A stretch of 64,000 nt of DNA from Psychrobacillus lasiicapitis (lineage in GTDB: Bacteria; Bacillota; Bacilli; Bacillales_A; Planococcaceae): assembly GCF_006861795.1 (NCBI RefSeq), contig NZ_VDGH01000010.1:187585-251584 (forward strand), read 5' to 3'. The translations under genes were made by a program, and so were the position numbers. Below, piece by piece: positions 45,600 through 54,678 of this stretch; the first letter of the stretch is position 1; the number at the start of each line of letters is the position of its first letter. Under the pieces are notes generated by a model. The model saw only the letters and a list, made by a program, of their open reading frames with translations. It did no database searches and was not told the DNA's origin.

Positions 45600-46835
45600 T
45601 TACGTTGTTTTTGCATGAAGTTCTTCTTCTAACAAAACATCTTCAAAATCTTGTACTGGTTTCTTTCGTGCAAAATAAATAATGAAAAAGGCGATTAAAA
45701 ATAAGCTGCCGGTTACAAAAAATACAGAAGAGATGCCGATATATCCACTTATAAAACCGCCAAACATAGGTCCAATAATATTTCCTAAAAAACGGAAACT
45801 TGTGTTATAGCCCATTAGTTCTCCTTGTACTTCGATCGGTGCTTCTCTACGAATCAATGCAGTCGTTATTGGAATGAGACCACCAGATGCAATTCCAAAT
45901 AAGAATCGTAGGACGATCAATTGCCATAAATCAGTAACGAAGGCTTGCGGAATGATAAATATAAACGCGATGATTAGTAAAGCGGATAATATTTTTTCGT
46001 ATCCCATCGTATCTCCAAGTTTCCCCCAGGTTCTAGCAAAAAGTAAACTGCCGACGCCAGTTGCACTGAACGTAATACCTGCGAGTAACGCTACTTCGGT
46101 TGAATTGGTTAAATGAGAAACATACAAAGAGAGAAGAGGCTGAATACTAAATAAACCGATTTGAACAATCGACGTTATTATTAATACATTTAAAATAAGT
46201 CGATGGTGAAAAATACCGGAAATAACTGTTTTTCTGGAAAATTCATGGTCGCTAATTTTCTTCTCTTTTTTTATTTCTCGTATACCGAAAATAACGAGTA
46301 ATGCAGCGAGTGAAACAGCGGAAGAGGTAATGATAAAGGTATACTGAAAACCGAAAGTATCTGCTAAAAAGCCACCCATTACCGGGCCAAATAGAGTACC
46401 GGATACACTTCCCATTTGTAGTGTCCCCATCGTTTTTCCAGCTATATTTCTTGGTGTTTGTGCGCTTATGAAAGCTAGTGAAGTGGGGATAAATCCAGTA
46501 ACAATCCCCATAAATAAACGAAGGACAAAAAATGCTTCTACAGAATGAACGAAGCCCATTAATAACACACTTGTTGCAATGCCAAAACCATTAATAATCA
46601 GTATAGGTTTGTATCCATATTTGTCCGCAATTCTTCCCCAAACTGGAGACATTAAAAAGGCGGTCACAAAGGTAACTCCAAATACTAACCCAGCCCATTT
46701 TTGAACGTAGCTTTCAGAAAAGTCACCCATACTGTTAATATATAATGACAAAAAGGGCATGATCATCGTCATTGTGCCCGAGACGAGAAAGTTAGAAAAC
46801 CACATGATCGTAAAATTTCTCTTTTGTACGCTCAC
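45600..46835 (-). CDS. MFS transporter, multidrug-efflux type
   Basis: 411-residue 12-helix major facilitator protein. The loop 2-3 motif is GRIADKYGYKP, and GTLQMGSVSGTLFGPVMGG is the motif C-like antiporter stretch of drug exporters (MdtG-like). The frame is open to 46877, but GTG 46835 (SVQKRNFTIMW) follows AGAAGGG. The substrate is not predictable. It is divergent from the cyclophilin gene. Confidence 0.87.
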   Translation of the reverse strand: MSVQKRNFTIMWFSNFLVSGTMTMIMPFLSLYINSMGDFSESYVQKWAGLVFGVTFVTAFLMSPVWGRIADKYGYKPILIINGFGIATSVLLMGFVHSVEAFFVLRLFMGIVTGFIPTSLAFISAQTPRNIAGKTMGTLQMGSVSGTLFGPVMGGFLADTFGFQYTFIITSSAVSLAALLVIFGIREIKKEKKISDHEFSRKTVISGIFHHRLILNVLIITSIVQIGLFSIQPLLSLYVSHLTNSTEVALLAGITFSATGVGSLLFARTWGKLGDTMGYEKILSALLIIAFIFIIPQAFVTDLWQLIVLRFLFGIASGGLIPITTALIRREAPIEVQGELMGYNTSFRFLGNIIGPMFGGFISGYIGISSVFFVTGSLFLIAFFIIYFARKKPVQDFEDVLLEEELHAKTT

Positions 46836-46976
46836 CGTAATCCCTTCTTTCTTTTTTGTTGCGTACTTAATAGTCACATACTAGTATAGAACATTTCGAG
46901 TGACTAAGAAAGTTAGATACTTTGTCACTGAAATTGAGATACGAATATGGTAAAATATTTTGGGGTGAATAAATTC

Positions 46977-47714
46977 GTGAAAAAAATAATTTTATTCTTA
47001 ATTATAAGCATCGCGCTTATCTTAAGTGCATGTGGAACAACGGCTAAAGAAGCAACAAAAGAAGAAAAGGTTCCTGAAAAAGAAACAGCTGTAAATACTG
47101 ATACCCAACAACAAGGAGAGATAACCATGTATCCACAACTGAATGCAGAAGTTGCTTCCAATGAAGCATTAGTTATTATGCATACTTCTATGGGAGATTT
47201 GAAGATCAAACTATTTCCAGAATATGCACCTAAAACGGTCGAAAACTTTTTAACGCATGCGGAAAACGGCTATTATGATGGCATCATTTTCCACCGTGTT
47301 ATTCAAGATTTCATGATCCAAGGTGGCGACCCGACTGGAACAGGAATGGGTGGTGAAAGTATTTACGGAGAAGAGTTTGAAGATGAATTCTCGATGAACC
47401 TATTTAACATAAGAGGCGCATTGTCTATGGCAAATGCTGGTGCTAATACGAATGGTAGTCAATTCTTTATCGTTCAAGCGTCACAACCACCAGCAACAGT
47501 GGAGCAATTAACAGAAGGCGGATGGCCAGAAGAAATTGCAGCAGCATACGCGAAGGATGGCGGAACGCCGCACTTGGATCAAAAGCATACTGTTTTTGGA
47601 CAAGTAATAGAAGGAATGGATGTTGTTGACCAAATAGCTGCAGTAGAAACTGGTGCACAAGACAAGCCGGTAAAAGATATAACAATTGAATCCATCGAGA
47701 TTATTGAAAAATAA
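46977..47714 (+). CDS. Cyclophilin-type peptidyl-prolyl isomerase lipoprotein
   Basis: 245-residue exported lipoprotein: signal peptide [18 protein letters not shown] with lipobox LSAC, a Thr/Glu/Lys-rich linker, then a cyclophilin domain ([27 protein letters not shown]). It likely assists folding of secreted proteins at the outer membrane face. The frame is open from ATG 46947, but GTG 46977 after GGGGTGA gives a proper short signal peptide. Confidence 0.92.
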   Translation: MKKIILFLIISIALILSACGTTAKEATKEEKVPEKETAVNTDTQQQGEITMYPQLNAEVASNEALVIMHTSMGDLKIKLFPEYAPKTVENFLTHAENGYYDGIIFHRVIQDFMIQGGDPTGTGMGGESIYGEEFEDEFSMNLFNIRGALSMANAGANTNGSQFFIVQASQPPATVEQLTEGGWPEEIAAAYAKDGGTPHLDQKHTVFGQVIEGMDVVDQIAAVETGAQDKPVKDITIESIEIIEK

Positions 47715-47730
47715 GTAAGGAAGTGTAGAT

Positions 47731-47955
47731 ATGTTTACTTTTTTACAGCCAGCGTTCCTTTATTTGTACTTTCCAGAAGATAAAACAGAATATATTCCAG
47801 TAGTCATCGAATTTCTTGTATTATTGGTAATTTGTATATTTGTTTTTAGATGGTTCAAAAAGAAATCAGCTAGAGACGCTGAAAAAGCGAAAGTATTAGA
47901 AGAAAAAATCATGAAAATGAGAAAAGAAGAACTAGAAAAGCAGTCATCTCAATGA
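47731..47955 (+). CDS. Small single-helix membrane protein of unknown function
   Basis: 74-residue protein: one transmembrane helix (YIPVVIEFLVLLVICIFVFRWF) followed by a charged, probably coiled-coil tail (RDAEKAKVLEEKIMKMRKEELEKQ). ATG 47731 follows AAGGAAG, 17 bases after the cyclophilin gene, so probably cotranscribed. No family recognised. Confidence 0.7.
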   Translation: MFTFLQPAFLYLYFPEDKTEYIPVVIEFLVLLVICIFVFRWFKKKSARDAEKAKVLEEKIMKMRKEELEKQSSQ

Positions 47956-47970
47956 GATGACTGCTTTTCT
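47936..47970 (+). terminator. Terminator overlapping the end of the small membrane protein gene
   Basis: AAAGCAGTCATCTC pairs with GAGATGACTGCTTTT around an AAT loop; the TGA stop lies in the loop/3' arm. Confidence 0.8.
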
Positions 47971-48010
47971 AGTTCAAGTGGTATGCTAATTGTTTAGGGA
48001 AAGTGCATGA

Positions 48011-48419
48011 TTTCCGCTCCAGGCGGACGCTTTCCGTGGGGCGAGCGTTGAGCCTCCTCCTCCGCTAACGCTACGTGCGGGGTCTCACCTGTCTCGCTAA
48101 TCCCACAGGAGTCGCCGCCTTGCACTCCAATCAATAGAACCTACTAATAATCACTATAAAGTATGTCTTATTCAATTAACCATAGGTTTTCTCTATAGAA
48201 AAAACAATGTAGTACTAGATCTAGTGCATTATGTCTTAGTAATTAGCAAACTCTACTGGATTGTAGCGAAAGGGTGGCGACTCCAGCGGGAACAGCACGA
48301 GCTGAAAGCCCCGCAGGAGCGTGAGCGACGAGGAGATTGAAGCCGTGCCCGCGGAAAGCGTCCACCCTGTAGCGAAAATCACGGCGGATACCTAATAAAG
48401 ACTTACCGCGCAGTTTTCC
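48011..48419. repeat. Two inverted copies of the dispersed GC-rich repeat
   Basis: A reverse copy at about 48011-48136 (GGCGGACGCTTTCC, GAGCCTCCTCCTCCGC, GGGGTCTCACCTGTCTCGCT, CAGGAGTCGCCGCCTT) and a forward copy at about 48257-48419 (GGGTGGCGACTCCAGCGGGA, CCCCGCAGGAGCG, GAGCGACGAGGAG, GGAAAGCGTCCACCC, tail TACCGCGCAGTTTTCC). The AT-rich 120 bases between them hold no gene. The forward copy shares body and tail with the copy at 26088. Confidence 0.82.
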
Positions 48420-48452
48420 TATACTGAGCAAGTAAAAGCTTCTAATAGATGA

Positions 48453-49619
48453 TTATTCCAGTGCTCTAGTAAATCTGGAAACACCATCTTGAATCGTTTC
48501 GAACGGGCAAGCACAGTTCATCCGTAAAAAACCATCACCAGCATCGCCATACTTCGTTCCCGGCTCCAGTGCTAGTCTTCCTTTTGTTAACAACCGAGCC
48601 ATTATATCTTGCTCAGAAAGTCCCGTACCTCGGTAATTAATCCATAACAAGTACGTACCCTCTGGTTTCACTACTGTTATGCCATCTATTTTGGACAGAT
48701 GCTCTACTGCGTAATCCATATTAGATGATAGAACTTCCATTAATTCTTCTAACCATGGTCCTCCTTCTTCATAAGCTGTTTGCAATGCCGTCAAAGCAAA
48801 AATATTTAATCCCATTACTCCGCGAGTCATAGCAAAATGCTCTAACGTTTTTCGCTTTTCTTCATCCGGTACGATAGTAGCGGCGGCTTGAATTCCTGCG
48901 ATATTAAAGGTTTTAGTAGGTGCAAAAAATGTAATAATATTCGAAATATCTTCTGCTGCATTAAACAAAGGAGTATGTTGAAAAGGTTTATATGTAAGGT
49001 CTGCATGAATCTCATCCGATAGAATTAGAACATTATATTGTTTACAAAGTGCTGCCATTTGTCGGAGGTCCTCTTTGTTCCATACTTTTCCACCTGGATT
49101 ATGCGGATTACATAATATAAATACTTTTATTCCTTTTTGTAAGCATTTTTCAAAAAGCCCGAAATCCATTTCGTATCCATTATCTTTTTCTGTCAGACGG
49201 CAAGTGATGACTTCTCGTCCTAGATTTTGAGGGATACTTGTGAATGGGGGATAAACAGGCGTGTGTATTAGTACTTTATCACCTGGTTCTGTAAATACTT
49301 CAACTGCTTCTGCCATGGCTGGTATAACACCTTGGCGAAATAAAATCCATTCGTTTTCAATCGTCAATTGATGCTTGTTTAAAACCCAATTAGACAATGC
49401 AGTTTTAGCTTCTTCGGGTGTAATCGCGTAACCAAAGATTGGATGTTCCATTCGTTTATGAATCGCATCTCTAATAACCGGTGCAATAGCAAAATCCATA
49501 TCTGCAATCCACATAGAGAGTACGTCCGATGTATCCTCCAAAGAATAAATTTGATCAAGCATGTCCCATTTAACAGAAAAGGTATTTCTTCGATTATAAA
49601 TAGTAGAAAAATTAGACAA
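48453..49619 (-). CDS. patB: PatB/MalY-family PLP enzyme (cystathionine beta-lyase)
   Basis: 388-residue fold-type I PLP protein. PLP-lysine context is APTKTFNIAGIQ, with CNPHNPGGKVW and SDEIHADLTY before it. The MalY/PatB subgroup cleaves C-S bonds of cystathionine and related amino acids. The frame is open to 49637, but TTG 49619 (SNFSTIYNRRNTFSVKWD) follows AAAGGAGAAA and gives a length close to the 387 residues of PatB. It is divergent from yugE. Confidence 0.88.
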   Translation of the reverse strand: MSNFSTIYNRRNTFSVKWDMLDQIYSLEDTSDVLSMWIADMDFAIAPVIRDAIHKRMEHPIFGYAITPEEAKTALSNWVLNKHQLTIENEWILFRQGVIPAMAEAVEVFTEPGDKVLIHTPVYPPFTSIPQNLGREVITCRLTEKDNGYEMDFGLFEKCLQKGIKVFILCNPHNPGGKVWNKEDLRQMAALCKQYNVLILSDEIHADLTYKPFQHTPLFNAAEDISNIITFFAPTKTFNIAGIQAAATIVPDEEKRKTLEHFAMTRGVMGLNIFALTALQTAYEEGGPWLEELMEVLSSNMDYAVEHLSKIDGITVVKPEGTYLLWINYRGTGLSEQDIMARLLTKGRLALEPGTKYGDAGDGFLRMNCACPFETIQDGVSRFTRALE

Positions 49620-49694
49620 AATAATTTCTCCTTTCAATTTAAGATTATTATGTTATTATATCCCTAACTAATAAAACTAGTAAGGTGAAACTAA

Positions 49695-49955
49695 ATGGAT
49701 ACAATTGAAATGAATAGAAAAGCAACTTGGGCTTTACAAGAGTGGGATCCATTCAATTTAGGGGTAGATGGTTATGAAACAGAAACAGCAGATGTCGTAG
49801 CGGATTTACAGAGCATCGATCATCCTTCTGAACTGGCGAAACGGATTCAGGAAATTTATGAGCATTCGTTCGAGCAGTGGATTCCACTTGAAAAATGTGT
49901 AGAAATTTCATATAAGTTGATTGCCTTAAAATATGAAATGAAATGTATTATTTAA
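49695..49955 (+). CDS. yugE: YugE family protein (DUF1871)
   Basis: 86-residue helical acidic protein: ALQEWDPFNLGVDGYETETADVV is the DUF1871 pattern, where the acidic WDPFNLG stretch is conserved. Function unknown. Its neighbour patB and length agree with YugE. It ends in a terminator shared with the convergent XRE gene. Confidence 0.83.
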   Translation: MDTIEMNRKATWALQEWDPFNLGVDGYETETADVVADLQSIDHPSELAKRIQEIYEHSFEQWIPLEKCVEISYKLIALKYEMKCII

Positions 49956-49998
49956 TAAAAAAAGCTTTCGGTTTCAGTTGATCCCGAAAGCTTTTTTG
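49956..49998. terminator. Bidirectional terminator between yugE and the XRE gene
   Basis: AAAAAAGCTTTCGG pairs with CCGAAAGCTTTTTT across a 12-base loop. Confidence 0.88.
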
Positions 49999-50000
49999 TT

Positions 50001-50213
50001 TTATGCATCTTGTAAGCCGTCTAATAAATTGGATGCTGGTACTTCCAATGCGTTCGATAATTTTAAGATGGTTTGAACAGAGGGTGTTTCGTTGCCTGAT
50101 TCATATGCCTCTAGTTTTCCTGAACCAATTCTTGTTTTTAAAGCAAGTGTTTCTAAAGAAATATTACGCTCTTCTCTTAGTTGTCGTAATTGTTCATGCA
50201 ATTCTTTTTTCAT
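50001..50213 (-). CDS. Small XRE-family helix-turn-helix regulator
   Basis: 70-residue protein consisting of one XRE helix-turn-helix domain: LREERNISLETLALKTRIGSG, LEAYESGNETPSVQTILKLS. There is no extra ligand or protease domain. The frame is open to 50264; ATG 50213 after AGAGGTGGA is the start. Targets unknown; typical targets would be its own promoter. Confidence 0.85.
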   Translation of the reverse strand: MKKELHEQLRQLREERNISLETLALKTRIGSGKLEAYESGNETPSVQTILKLSNALEVPASNLLDGLQDA

Positions 50214-50289
50214 AAATTCATCCACCTCTTTAAAAGTCTTAATTGTTACTATATTATAGCACAATTCTTTTTAGAACTGCTTTGAAGTA

Positions 50290-50562
50290 TTGACAGAAAA
50301 AGTACTTTTATCCCGCATTAAGGTGCAGTAAGATTCCTACTTCAAGATTTAAGAAAAGTGAAAAAGGTAAGTGGGAGATCAAATGCTGGCATGCGCCCGA
50401 TGAAATGATCCAAGACTAAGTACGCAACATAGTGTTGCTCCTGCGCAAAGCTCGATGCAAAATAAAAGAGCGTTTGCAACGTCTGTGTGTCCCACATCGT
50501 GTGGGACAAACTAACAATCAGTGCGGGATGAAGACCTCCTCACTGATTGTAGTTTCACTTTA
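50290..50562. repeat. Repeat-like intergenic stretch with two perfect hairpins
   Basis: No gene. It contains TCCCGCATTAAGGTGCAGTA and TTCAAGATTTAAGAAAAG, a type I believe to recur between genes in Planococcaceae; GTTGCTCCTGCGCAAAGCTC, which resembles sequence at 26030 and 42490; and two hairpins, GTCCCACA/TGTGGGAC at 50489-50507 and CAATCAGTG/CACTGATTG at 50515-50549. Neither hairpin has a T run. Confidence 0.5.
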
Positions 50563-51900
50563 TTACAAAAACAATTTAATGATTCCTTGCACAAAAATAA
50601 TAATGATGGCTATAGGAGCAGCAAAGCGAACGATAAAATACCATGTATTAAACAAGGAATGTCCTAGCTTTAACTCGTTAGAAAGTTCCACTTTCGTTAA
50701 TTGATAACCAGCAAATAGGGACATGAAAAATGCGCCTAGAGGTAATCCAAAACTGCTGGTGATAAAATCGGCAAAGTCAAAAACAGTCATTCCTAAAATA
50801 TGAAGATCCGAAAGTACTCCAAAAGATAAAGCGCTTGGAATTCCGACTAAGAAAATGATTATACCGTAAATCCAAGATGCTTTTCTTCGGCGGTCGTAAT
50901 TAGAACGAATTCCAATAGATACAGATATTTCTAACATCGAGATAGACGATGTCAAAGTTGCGAAAAGTAGTAGGATAAAGAAAATAATCATAAAAAATGC
51001 ACCGAACGGTATTTGTTCAAATACTGCAGGTAAGATAATGAATGCTAAACCTGGTCCTTGATCGGGAGTGTATCCTAGTGCGAAAACAGCAGGGAATATA
51101 ACGAGCCCAGCTAGTATGGAAACTCCGATATTCATCAGGGAGACATTTAACGCAGAACTTCCTAGTTTTTCTTCTTTCGATAAATAAGAAGCATATGTAA
51201 TCATTACGGCTACTCCAACGCTAAGTGAGAAGAAAGCTTGTCCCAGTGCGAGCAAAATTGTTTTTCCATTAAAATAAGACCAATCTGGAACAAACAGAAA
51301 TTTAATCCCTTCCATTGCACCGTCAAGTGTTAAAGAACGTATGACAAGTGCAATAAAGAAGACAAATAAAAGAGGCATCATCCACTTACTAGCACGTTCA
51401 ATACCGCCTTTGATACCGCCTTGTACAATCCAAATGGTTAATAACATAAATGCTCCTTGTGCAATGATTACTTCCCAAGGATTTTGAATAATAGTACCGA
51501 ATAACTCACCGAAGTAATTTTCACTTCCACCTTTAAGTTTAAAAAATACAGCACGTACTAAATAACTTAAGATCCATCCGCCTACAACGCTATAAAAGGA
51601 TAAAATAATAGATGAAAATATTAATCCAGACCAACCTAAAAGATACCATGGTTTTCCTGGAGCTTGTTTTTTGAAAGAAGTGACAGGATCAGCTTGTCCA
51701 CGTCTTCCAATTACGAACTCTGCAAGTAAGATTGGAAGGCCAATTAAAATTGTACTAATAATGAATAGTATAAGAAAGACACTACCACCATTAGTTCCTG
51801 CCATATAAGGAAACTTCCAAATAGCCCCTAAGCCGATTGCACTTCCGGCCGCTGCTAATATAAATCCGATTTTCGATCCGAAACGATCTCTTTTTGCCAA
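50563..51900 (-). CDS. Sodium-dependent transporter of the NSS (SNF) family
   Basis: 445-residue polytopic protein. The first helix carries the Na+-site motif GFILAAAGSAIGLGAIWKFPY, and GQAFFSLSVGVAVMITYASY is the helix 6/7 pattern of neurotransmitter:sodium symporters. Bacterial members usually take up amino acids with Na+. Start TTG 51900 (AKRDRFGSKIG) follows GAAGGAGGA. The substrate is not predictable from the sequence. Confidence 0.9.
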   Translation of the reverse strand: MAKRDRFGSKIGFILAAAGSAIGLGAIWKFPYMAGTNGGSVFLILFIISTILIGLPILLAEFVIGRRGQADPVTSFKKQAPGKPWYLLGWSGLIFSSIILSFYSVVGGWILSYLVRAVFFKLKGGSENYFGELFGTIIQNPWEVIIAQGAFMLLTIWIVQGGIKGGIERASKWMMPLLFVFFIALVIRSLTLDGAMEGIKFLFVPDWSYFNGKTILLALGQAFFSLSVGVAVMITYASYLSKEEKLGSSALNVSLMNIGVSILAGLVIFPAVFALGYTPDQGPGLAFIILPAVFEQIPFGAFFMIIFFILLLFATLTSSISMLEISVSIGIRSNYDRRRKASWIYGIIIFLVGIPSALSFGVLSDLHILGMTVFDFADFITSSFGLPLGAFFMSLFAGYQLTKVELSNELKLGHSLFNTWYFIVRFAAPIAIIIIFVQGIIKLFL

Positions 51901-51969
51901 AAATAACTCCTCCTTCAGGTAGAACGGTCTTATTGTACACGAGGTTAAAGAGAAAATGTAGACTTATTT

Positions 51970-51998
51970 TGAAACATTCTAGAATTATCTTTCGTATC
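51970..51998 (+). promoter_or_regulatory. ECF-type promoter upstream of the sigma factor gene
   Basis: TGAAAC (51970-51975) and CGTATC (51993-51998) are separated by 17 bases, the pattern of ECF sigma promoters (TGAAAC-N16/17-CGTA). It lies 33 bases before the sigma gene's start, which suggests autoregulation. Confidence 0.65.
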
Positions 51999-52030
51999 AC
52001 CTATACAACAAGAGAGAGTGAGGGGGAGCA

Positions 52031-52588
52031 ATGCTTGATAGTGAATTGATTGAGCGTGCACAAAAAGGCGATAAAAAAGCGTATGCCCAGCTAATCCAAA
52101 TACATCATCGAACGGTAGAAAAGTTTGCTTATCAATGCGGGGTGAAAGTAAATGACTTACCAGATGTCACACAAGAAGTATTCGTTAAGCTATATCGCTT
52201 TTTACATCAATTTAAGCATGAGCGTTTTACAACGTGGTTATACAAAATAACATTAAATGCAACAAGGGATTATTACCGCAAGGAAACAAGAGAAAAGGCA
52301 AAAGAAGAAAAACTGACACGTAATGTAGCTGCATCCTATAGCACAAAATCAGCAGAAGACAGAATTCTAGTGTTTGAAGAAGATCGAGAGCTACATAAAG
52401 CGATTCAGTCGTTAGATGAAAAATATCGCCACCCAATCATCCTCTTCTATTTTCATGAATTATCCTATGTACAAATAAGTGAAGTACTAAATGTTCCGAT
52501 TTCCACGATTAAAATAAGGTTACTTCGAGCAAAAGGTCATTTGAAAACTGCCCTAGAAATGAACGGAGGTGCTGAGCATGGACGATAA
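52031..52588 (+). CDS. ECF-family RNA polymerase sigma factor
   Basis: 185-residue group 4 sigma factor. Region 2 is LIERAQKGDKKAYAQLIQIHH...DVTQEVFVKLYRFLHQFKHERFTTWLYKITLNATRDYYRK and region 4 is IQSLDEKYRHPIILFYFHELSYVQISEVLNVPISTIKIRLLRAKGHLK. The linker contains lysine-rich and charged segments. The next gene, a membrane protein, starts inside its last codons, the typical arrangement of sigma and anti-sigma. An ECF-type promoter lies just upstream. I cannot assign it to a named B. subtilis ECF sigma. Confidence 0.93.
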   Translation: MLDSELIERAQKGDKKAYAQLIQIHHRTVEKFAYQCGVKVNDLPDVTQEVFVKLYRFLHQFKHERFTTWLYKITLNATRDYYRKETREKAKEEKLTRNVAASYSTKSAEDRILVFEEDRELHKAIQSLDEKYRHPIILFYFHELSYVQISEVLNVPISTIKIRLLRAKGHLKTALEMNGGAEHGR

Positions 52589-54197
52589 ACGACTAGAACA
52601 ACGTTTACATTTATTGAAAGACTCCTATGAGCGGATTCCATCCGAAATTGATGTGGATGCTATATTAAACGAAATAGAGGAAGTACAAGTAAATGAAAAG
52701 AAAAACAAAGGAACCAAATGGCAACGAGTAACAGTTTGGGCAGTGAGTATCGCAAGTGTTTTTATTATTGGAGTGTTAAGTGCAGATTATCTGGAAGGTG
52801 GAGGGATAAAAAATAGTCAAAAAAAGCAAGAAGAACTGGAACAAACTGATGATTTAATAGAATATGCAAATAGTTTAAAGGATCAATACGAAAAAGAAAG
52901 AGAAAAAAGACGTCAAGTACTAGGTATACCAGTTAAGGATTTTAAAACACTCTCTTTTGTTCAGCAAGCAGATGGGTTTGCATCATCGATAGATTATTTT
53001 TCAAAACAAACATATGACTCTAATTATTCCACTTCTAAAGATCGATACAAGGAGTTGTTTGAAAAAGCTGTTAATAATATTCATCTACCCTCAGAAATGG
53101 TGGATGATATATTAAAACAGCAGGAAAAATTGGATGAAGAAAAAACGTCCGAGTTTTTTAATTCCTATTACTCAAAAATTATAGATTTAAAGATTTATTT
53201 TAACAAAAAACAAAATGTAACAAAAAATCAAATGGTATCTCTTGAAGCAGAAGGTCTATACTTTGAAAATGGGAAATTCCATTTTAAAGGTAATGACAAC
53301 TATCTAGCGCTTAAAGCATTTTTAGCTCCACCTGTAGCGGGATATTTTAAAATGCTTGAGCAAGAACCATATACTTATGCAGGGGAGCTTGTTTATTCCT
53401 TAGAGGATTCAGTAGCTGCTATGTTGATATTTGAGAATAGTTTATTAGAAAGCTTTGATTACTATAGTAATATTTCAACGATGAAAGCATATTACACAGA
53501 AATCTTTCATGCGGTTGTAAAAGGTACTAAGGATCAATCTATTTATGGTGATGACGGAAAAGTGAAGGAAGAATATCGTCAGTTATGGAAAGCGATGATG
53601 TCACAAACTAGCAATTCACCGGTCAATTATATTCTACCTCCAATTGTCAAAGAATTTGAAGCAAGTAATTGGAGGAAATCCGATAGTTGGGAAAGCCTCA
53701 ATAATAGAGACATCGACGATGCTCTTCACTTAGCAATCAATGGAGACTTAGGACAATTTATAGAAAATCCCCTAACTGGAAATAACGAAACACCGGTGGA
53801 TGACAATTTTGCTCAAAGAATTCATGCGTTATATAAGTTATTCGCAGGGACTTATGATCAAACAGTTTTAAAAGATGCTAAACCGGAAGAAATAGTTGGA
53901 TTATATTATTATTGTGCCCAACTAGGTGATGAAGTAACTAAATATGAACTGTATATTAAAGATGATCAGTACCAACGAATTCCAAAAGAAGAATATATGA
54001 AGGCTTCGCATCAAAAGATAACAGATTTTCGTAACGAGTTTTCTTCGCTACATTTTGAACAACGTTCTGATAAAGAGGGGTATGTAGTATTAACACTCCA
54101 TCCTGATCGTACTCTCTACTTGCACGACGAAGTGATTGGTTTTGCGATGATCCACACAGAAAACGGCTGGCGTGCTGCATTCATGCCCACTCAGTGA
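52578..54197 (+). CDS. Large membrane-anchored protein, probable anti-sigma factor of the ECF gene
   Basis: 539-residue protein: a cytoplasmic N-terminus of about 50 residues (LEQRLHLLKDSYERIPSE, DVDAILNEIEEVQ), one transmembrane helix at about residues 55-75 (VTVWAVSIASVFIIGVLSAD), a charged coiled-coil stretch and a 440-residue extracytoplasmic domain of no family I recognise. The frame opens at GTG 52569, but ATG 52578 after CGGAGG is preferred; it overlaps the sigma gene by 11 bases. Overlap and topology make it the probable anti-sigma/sensor. The outer domain is much larger than in RsiW-type proteins. Confidence 0.75.
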   Translation: MDDKRLEQRLHLLKDSYERIPSEIDVDAILNEIEEVQVNEKKNKGTKWQRVTVWAVSIASVFIIGVLSADYLEGGGIKNSQKKQEELEQTDDLIEYANSLKDQYEKEREKRRQVLGIPVKDFKTLSFVQQADGFASSIDYFSKQTYDSNYSTSKDRYKELFEKAVNNIHLPSEMVDDILKQQEKLDEEKTSEFFNSYYSKIIDLKIYFNKKQNVTKNQMVSLEAEGLYFENGKFHFKGNDNYLALKAFLAPPVAGYFKMLEQEPYTYAGELVYSLEDSVAAMLIFENSLLESFDYYSNISTMKAYYTEIFHAVVKGTKDQSIYGDDGKVKEEYRQLWKAMMSQTSNSPVNYILPPIVKEFEASNWRKSDSWESLNNRDIDDALHLAINGDLGQFIENPLTGNNETPVDDNFAQRIHALYKLFAGTYDQTVLKDAKPEEIVGLYYYCAQLGDEVTKYELYIKDDQYQRIPKEEYMKASHQKITDFRNEFSSLHFEQRSDKEGYVVLTLHPDRTLYLHDEVIGFAMIHTENGWRAAFMPTQ

Positions 54198-54274
54198 TTT
54201 TTGCTAGTCGGCATACCGATATGTTATAATTTACCGTGACTATAACGTATATAAAGAAAGTAGGAACGGGTATT

Positions 54275-54646
54275 ATGACAAAAATTTATAAGGTAGGAGA
54301 TGTGGTCACGGGCAAAGTAACGGGTATTCAACCTTACGGAGCATTCGTTGGTTTAGATGAACATACACAAGGATTAGTGCATATTTCTGAAATAACCTAT
54401 GGATACGTGAAAGAAGTTGGGGAGTTTTTAACAGTTGGCGAAGAGGTGGATGTGAAAATTCTTGAAATAGACGATGAAGCGGGAAAAATTAGTTTATCCA
54501 TCCGAGAGCTACAAGAAAAACCAGTCGTTCCTAAAAAAGAAGATAAGCTACGTAAAACACTGCAAGCCCGTGTAGATGAACATGACGTGGAAGGCTTTAA
54601 CACACTAAAAGAAAAATTAGGCGAATGGATAAAAAAATCTATCTAA
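54275..54646 (+). CDS. yugI: S1-domain RNA-binding protein YugI (general stress protein 13)
   Basis: 123-residue protein with one N-terminal S1 domain (GDVVTGKVTGIQPYGAFVGL...GLVHISEITYGYVKEVGEFLTVG...KISLSIRE) and a charged C-terminal tail ending GFNTLKEKLGEWIKKS, as in YugI. It probably associates with RNA or ribosomes. The frame is open from 54236; ATG 54275 after AGGAACGGG is correct for the family. Confidence 0.9.
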   Translation: MTKIYKVGDVVTGKVTGIQPYGAFVGLDEHTQGLVHISEITYGYVKEVGEFLTVGEEVDVKILEIDDEAGKISLSIRELQEKPVVPKKEDKLRKTLQARVDEHDVEGFNTLKEKLGEWIKKSI

Positions 54647-54678
54647 CCGTCTATCGATTAAAAAAATGGAAGCAGCTC

